Origin: Lusitaniella coriacea LEGE 07157
GTDB taxonomy: Bacteria; Cyanobacteriota; Cyanobacteriia; Cyanobacteriales; Spirulinaceae
Assembly (NCBI RefSeq): GCF_015207425.1
Contig: NZ_JADEWZ010000020.1
Location: 1-64,000 of the forward strand
DNA length: 64,000 nt
Direction: 5' to 3'
The notes under the pieces: model-generated
What the model was told of the DNA's origin: nothing
Database searches by the model: none
Seen by the model: only the letters and a program-made list of their open reading frames with translations
Shown: one piece after another, positions 59,870-64,000 of the stretch
Layout of the letters: each line of letters opens with the position of its first letter
Position numbering within the stretch: the first letter of the stretch is position 1
Position numbers and translations under genes: made by a program

Positions 59870-61015
59870 ATGGTTGCAGCGAATCCTATTTTCCAGATCG
59901 AGCAAGAATACGGTCAAAGCATCTGGATGGATAACTTGAGCCGAGATATTATCAAATCCGGCGAACTGAAACAACTCATCGAATCGCGCGGGATTCACGG
60001 GATTACCTCTAACCCCGCAATTTTTGAAAAAGCGATCGCGGGCAATCAAATTTACGACGCGGATATTGAAGCGAGGATTGCAGAAGAGAAATCCGTAGAA
60101 GAAATTTATGAATCCCTCGTTTTTGACGATATTCGCCGCGCCTGCGATATTTTTAGGCCCGTTTACGAACAAACTGAAGGCTTAGATGGCTACGTGAGTA
60201 TTGAAGTTCCGCCTACCATTGCCAAGGATACCGAAAGCACGATTCGCGAAGCTCGGCGCTACTTTGCCGCCATTGGGCGCGACAATGTGATGATTAAAAT
60301 TCCCGGCACTCCCGAAGGACTTCCCGCAGTGGAAGCTGCGATCGCGGATGGAATTAATGTTAATGTCACCTTGTTATTCTCCGTTGAAAGTTACGTGGAA
60401 ACTGCCTGGGCGTACATCCGAGGCTTAGAGGCACGCGCCGCGAAAGAAGAAAAGATCGACACCATCTCCTCCGTCGCCAGCTTCTTCCTCAGCCGCATCG
60501 ACAGTAACATCGACAATCGCCTCGATGCCAAACTCGAAGGCGCAACCCCAGAAGCTGCAAGCAAACTCAAAGCCCTCAAAGGCAAAATCGCGATCGCCAA
60601 CGCCAAAATCGCCTACCAAAAATACAAAGAAATCTTCAGCAGCGATCGCTGGCAAGCCCTCGCCGCCAAAGGAGCCAAACCCCAGCGCCTCCTCTGGGCG
60701 AGTACCAGCACAAAAAACCCCGACTACAGCGATGTCATGTACGTTGACCAACTTGTCGGAACAGACACCGTAAACACCCTTCCCCCAGCCACAATCGAAG
60801 CCTGTGCCGATCACTGCGATCCTGCCAATCGCATTGAAAGCAATGTCGAAGATGCTCGCCGCGAAATTGAAATGCTCAAAGACCCCGATGTGAACATCGA
60901 CCTCGATGAAGTGATGAACGAACTTCTTGATGAAGGCATCGACAAATTCGTTAAACCCTTCGAGTCTCTCATCTCCTCCCTAGAATCTAAAGTCAAACAA
61001 CTCGCTACCGTTTAG
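59870..61015 (+). CDS. tal: Transaldolase
   Basis: Transaldolase transfers a three-carbon dihydroxyacetone unit between sugar phosphates in the pentose phosphate pathway. The 381-residue protein is the long form: SIWMDNLSRDIIKSG at the start, GIHGITSNPAIFEKAI, the Schiff-base Lys in NVMIKIPGTPEG, and SRIDSNID with LLWASTSTKNPDYSD later. GAAGGAGTAAC is the ribosome site. It is downstream of fbp, most probably in one transcript. Length matches the cyanobacterial type. Confidence 0.96.
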   Translation: MVAANPIFQIEQEYGQSIWMDNLSRDIIKSGELKQLIESRGIHGITSNPAIFEKAIAGNQIYDADIEARIAEEKSVEEIYESLVFDDIRRACDIFRPVYEQTEGLDGYVSIEVPPTIAKDTESTIREARRYFAAIGRDNVMIKIPGTPEGLPAVEAAIADGINVNVTLLFSVESYVETAWAYIRGLEARAAKEEKIDTISSVASFFLSRIDSNIDNRLDAKLEGATPEAASKLKALKGKIAIANAKIAYQKYKEIFSSDRWQALAAKGAKPQRLLWASTSTKNPDYSDVMYVDQLVGTDTVNTLPPATIEACADHCDPANRIESNVEDARREIEMLKDPDVNIDLDEVMNELLDEGIDKFVKPFESLISSLESKVKQLATV

Positions 61016-61122
61016 CGTCCCCTTACTGGGGTGTTTTGGGAAAATGGGGATAGAGAGAGATTTTTCGCGATCGATAATTATCCCCTATTCCCATCCAAGA
61101 AACGCAACTTTTCCGTTTTGCA

Positions 61123-62862
61123 ATGCTCGGATCTTGGCGCGCGATCGGTTTGGTATTTTTGTCTTTTCTTGTGGTTTTGCTCCTTCGACCGCAGCAATTT
61201 ATGATGAGTGTTCCTAATTCCAATTTACGCCTGTTGAGCGATCCATTTCTCCAATTGCCCCAGGAAACTTCCGTGCGAGTGGTGTGGTTTACGGAGTTTG
61301 CGGGAACCGAGCATTTCGTAAGGTATGGGGAGCGTTTGGAGGAGCGCGCGATCGCGCGCTCAACCCAGTTAACCCGCATTCGGGAAGACCAGAACTCCAA
61401 AATCGAACGAATTCCCAAAACCCCAATTCAACGGGATATCTGGCGACACGAAGCGATTGTTGAGGGGTTATCTCGACGAGTGCCGTATCAAGCAATTAGC
61501 GTGGGGGAAAAAGGGGAAGAAATTACTAGCGATCGATTCACCCTTGCGCCGCTTCCCCAACTCGGAACACCTTTAAAAATCTTACTAACCTCCGACCATC
61601 AATTAATGCCCATGACCCCCACCAATCTCCAGAAAGTGGTAGAAACGGTGGGACGAGTGGATGCAGTATTTTTGGCAGGAGATTTGGTCAATATACCCGA
61701 TCGCGCGTCGGAATGGTTCGATGACAATCGCGGTGGCGCATTTTTCCCCAGCCTACAAGGTCGTGCGACCTACAAACTGAATCAAACAGTTTATCGCGGT
61801 GGAGAATTGATTCAACACGCTCCCCTTTATACCGCGATCGGCAACCACGAAGTCATGGGGAAATATTCCCAAGAGAAGGAATTGAACGCCCAATTCGATC
61901 GTCCCCTACCCCGAACAGTTGCGCAACGCCTTTATCAAGAAGCCGCACAACAAATCAACCCCCAAAACGACACCAAAATCAAAGCAGAATGGATTAAAAA
62001 TCACTCCTTTAACACCGACACCTACGAAGAACTTTTCACCTTACCCGAAAGTCCCTCTGGCGGCGAAAAATACTACGCCGTCACGTTTGGGGATATTCGT
62101 CTCGTGGTTTTATTTGCCACCAACATCTGGCGATCTCCTACCCTAGATACCACAAAAATGAGTCGCTATCGAGAACCAGATCGCTTGCTAGATCGTCCTG
62201 AAGAGTGGGGATACGGGCAGCATATCTTTGAACCTATCGCCCAAGGAAGTCCTCAGTATCAATGGTTGGAAACCGAACTCAACAGCCCTGAATTTCAGCA
62301 GGCGAAATACAAAATGGTGATGTTTCACCATCCACCTCACAGTTTGGGAGACAATATCGTTCCGGCATATACCAATCCGGTTCCCGTCATCCAATCCATA
62401 GAAGGGAAAGTGCAATCGGTACGCTACGAATACCCTTTAAACAAGGATTATTTGATTCGAGATATCGAACCCTTGTTCGACAAGGCAGGGGTGCAATTGG
62501 TTTATTTCGGTCATTCTCACCTCTGGAATCGCTTCACCAACGAGCAAGGCGTTCATTTCCTGGAATCATCGAATGTGGGCAATACCTACGGAGCATATTG
62601 GGGGAATAAACAACGTTTTGTGCCGGAGGGGTATCGAGAAATTTACGCCGCGACAGGCGATCCCAATGGCTTAGAACCCGTCGTCCCGACCCTTGACCCC
62701 TTAAAAGACGAAAATGCGGAATCGTTGCCTTATATCGCCAGTAACGAAATTTCCGTTTTTAGCATCTTGGAAACGGAGACGGGAACTGTCAGCAGCTACC
62801 GCTTCGATACCCAAAACCCCCAATCCCCGGTGGTTAAATTTGATGCGTTTGAGCTGAAATAA
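61123..62862 (+). CDS. Metallophosphoesterase, exported
   Basis: The 579-residue protein begins with a signal peptide or anchor (about 6-22). The N-terminal 150 residues form a fibronectin-like domain as in purple acid phosphatase relatives. The calcineurin-like domain (about 150-500) shows LLTSDHQL, FLAGDLVN, AIGNHEVMG, MVMFHHPPHS and YFGHSHLWN, all five metal-site blocks. The first block has S-D-H in place of the usual D-x-H order. Substrates are unknown; phosphate scavenging outside the cell is a reasonable inference. It follows tal after 107 bases. Confidence 0.88.
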   Translation: MLGSWRAIGLVFLSFLVVLLLRPQQFMMSVPNSNLRLLSDPFLQLPQETSVRVVWFTEFAGTEHFVRYGERLEERAIARSTQLTRIREDQNSKIERIPKTPIQRDIWRHEAIVEGLSRRVPYQAISVGEKGEEITSDRFTLAPLPQLGTPLKILLTSDHQLMPMTPTNLQKVVETVGRVDAVFLAGDLVNIPDRASEWFDDNRGGAFFPSLQGRATYKLNQTVYRGGELIQHAPLYTAIGNHEVMGKYSQEKELNAQFDRPLPRTVAQRLYQEAAQQINPQNDTKIKAEWIKNHSFNTDTYEELFTLPESPSGGEKYYAVTFGDIRLVVLFATNIWRSPTLDTTKMSRYREPDRLLDRPEEWGYGQHIFEPIAQGSPQYQWLETELNSPEFQQAKYKMVMFHHPPHSLGDNIVPAYTNPVPVIQSIEGKVQSVRYEYPLNKDYLIRDIEPLFDKAGVQLVYFGHSHLWNRFTNEQGVHFLESSNVGNTYGAYWGNKQRFVPEGYREIYAATGDPNGLEPVVPTLDPLKDENAESLPYIASNEISVFSILETETGTVSSYRFDTQNPQSPVVKFDAFELK

Positions 62863-63009
62863 TACAATCTGCACTAAAGCCCGTAGAGGTTATCGTTCAA
62901 TGACACTGACTGAAGACGGTTGGGCCTTGCCCAACCTAAGAAATATCAGGTCTTTCAGGCATTTTCAAAGACTTACAGCAATAGAAAGATGAGTGAGAAA
63001 ACTTATCCT

Positions 63010-63028
63010 GGGCGAATGCAATTCGCCC
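63010..63028. repeat. GGGCGAAT hairpin repeat
   Basis: A perfect 8-base stem (GGGCGAAT and ATTCGCCC) with loop gca, followed by cctact. Sequences of this kind are widely dispersed in cyanobacterial intergenic DNA. It lies between the converging metallophosphatase and Uma2 genes, where it may end both transcripts. Confidence 0.55.
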
Positions 63029-63084
63029 CTACTAAAGATATGTCCTAATAGAGATAGCGACTGCTATATTTCAGCGCCATTCGG

Positions 63085-63870
63085 CTATAGTTGCTGAGGG
63101 TCGATTCCCAGCTCACGTAGCTTTGCAGCTAGGAGATCGGCTCTATTTTTCTCCTGCTCGGCGCGTTGTTGTGCCTGCTCGGCGCGTTGGCGCTCCTGTT
63201 CTGCACGCTGACGTTCCTGTTTTGTTTGCTCGCTGCTCCACAACAATAAATTCCCATCCCCATCCCACCAACGCAACCAATTAATTGTTTGTGCTAAACG
63301 TTCTCCATGCCAAATTCCCAAGAACAGTTCCAGTTCCTCAATCCAATATCGTCCGTTGGAATCGGGTGCTTGAAGCTGATAGCGATTCTCTTGTAAGGAA
63401 CGAACCTCTAAACTCAACTCGTAAGGATCGTAGGTGACGTAGGTGGGGACTTTGAGGATTTGTTCGTAGTAGTAGAGTTTTCCGTAGGGTGGGGTTGCGC
63501 GGATGGAGAGTTCGCCTCCTTCGGTTTCCGAGAGAAATTCCATCACCACTGCGATAGGTTCGCCTTCGAGATTGGGGGTGTAGCTGCGGCGAATTGCGCC
63601 CTCAGCAATGGGTTTAACCTGGGGAACATAAAACCAATCTGGCGCTTTGATGACCAGTTTTTTGTTCACCGTAGCAACAAATCCAAAATTAGACCCCATC
63701 AACATTTGGGGTTGGGTACGATTCGCCGCTCCTAGAGCATCGGTGAGAGCAGCAGCCAGCCAAGGTTGTTGAATATTTTCCACGGGGTCATCGGGTAAGA
63801 CGTAATGGGGGGGAAGTGCGTCCCAGGTGACCGCGAGTTGGGTTTTGGGAGATGGAAGTTGAGCAACCAT
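63085..63870 (-). CDS. Uma2 family (DUF820) nuclease-like protein with coiled-coil tail
   Basis: The 261-residue protein has a Uma2 domain (about 10-190), a PD-(D/E)XK-like fold very expanded in cyanobacteria, with KAPDWFYVP and AVVMEFLSE near the expected acidic site positions. Nuclease action has not been shown for most members. Residues about 205-250 form a coiled coil built from the repeated heptad-like ERQRAEQ. The ATG at 63870 is preferred to a TTG at 63903. No toxin-like partner is seen. Confidence 0.83.
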   Translation of the reverse strand: MVAQLPSPKTQLAVTWDALPPHYVLPDDPVENIQQPWLAAALTDALGAANRTQPQMLMGSNFGFVATVNKKLVIKAPDWFYVPQVKPIAEGAIRRSYTPNLEGEPIAVVMEFLSETEGGELSIRATPPYGKLYYYEQILKVPTYVTYDPYELSLEVRSLQENRYQLQAPDSNGRYWIEELELFLGIWHGERLAQTINWLRWWDGDGNLLLWSSEQTKQERQRAEQERQRAEQAQQRAEQEKNRADLLAAKLRELGIDPQQL

Positions 63871-64000
63871 ATTTATGAGGGCTTCGGTCAAAGGATAGTT
63901 CAATTATACCGATCGCGCGATCGCCATTTCTATTCTTCCCCCTCTCCTCGCGAGCCACTGATGCGTTTAGGCAAACTGAATTGAGTCCGATTCAAAAAAT

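Noticed and set aside
60425-60814. 129-codon antisense frame in tal
   Set aside because: Shadow of the GC-rich transaldolase coding strand; Phe/Gly/Val-rich without motif.
1-64000. Very frequent GCGATCGC octamers
   Set aside because: This is the HIP1 repeat known in many cyanobacteria; informative for taxonomy but not new.

Overview
The window is cyanobacterial chromosome. Evidence: photosystem II genes (psbV, psbV2, psbH, psbN), an NDH-1 subunit found only in oxygenic phototrophs (ndhM), a carboxysome shell protein (ccmK type), the circadian output regulator rpaA, the bicarbonate transporter bicA, CAAD and CPP1-like proteins, and very frequent GCGATCGC (HIP1) octamers. Many CHAT, TPR and FHA proteins and a HetZ-related protein suggest a morphologically complex, probably filamentous cyanobacterium. 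The species is not determined. No rRNA, tRNA or CRISPR array was seen.

Layout. 0.7-9.2 kb: TPR-CHAT protein, PEP-CTERM GDSL hydrolase, orphan HsdR-N protein, GAF histidine kinase, membrane protein of unknown role. 9.6-15.6 kb: ndhM, a small membrane protein, then zinc-ribbon PP2C phosphatase followed by a CHAT-FHA protein, an unknown protein and a lasso-B2-like protein. 15.6-22.2 kb (minus strand): sulfotransferase, rpaA, acyl-CoA dehydrogenase-like protein, psbV2, psbV, CbiX chelatase, HdrB-like Fe-S protein. 22.4-24.7 kb: acpP-fabF and a CAAD protein. 24.9-35.1 kb: HetZ-related protein, FHA/zinc-ribbon protein, retropepsin-like lipoprotein, TPR protein, FHA-flavoprotein fusion, HAD hydrolase, CPP1-like protein, OmpR-type regulator. 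35.1-38.9 kb: tatA, psbH, psbN, ccmK, asnS. 39.1-41.7 kb: second TPR-CHAT protein. 42.3-50.8 kb: bicA plus an Mrp Na+/H+ antiporter operon with tandem mrpD genes. 51.4-56.4 kb: Crp/Fnr regulator, esterase with an apparent CTG start, Nif11-like protein, and a metal-related cluster (cbiM, CbiL-like protein, lipoprotein, ferritin-like protein). 56.5-63.9 kb: helical-repeat protein, DUF192 lipoprotein, fbp, tal, metallophosphatase, Uma2 protein.

How genes fit together. bicA (Na+-coupled bicarbonate uptake) and mrp (Na+ extrusion) form one plausible inorganic-carbon/Na+ unit and connect with the ccmK shell gene. fbp and tal serve the Calvin and pentose phosphate cycles. acpP-fabF is fatty acid synthesis. 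psbV/psbV2/psbH/psbN and tatA serve the thylakoid. Signalling is dense: three CHAT proteases-to-be, three FHA proteins, one PP2C, one kinase, two OmpR regulators and one Crp-like regulator.

The most unusual content is non-coding. At least four families of small interspersed elements (here called A to D) sit tightly against start and stop codons, are sometimes nested, and carry terminal inverted repeats. Several intergenic hairpins share geometry but not sequence, as if maintained by compensatory change. The mrp operon holds a readable footprint of a tandem duplication: a degraded copy of the mrpC 3' end ahead of the second mrpD.
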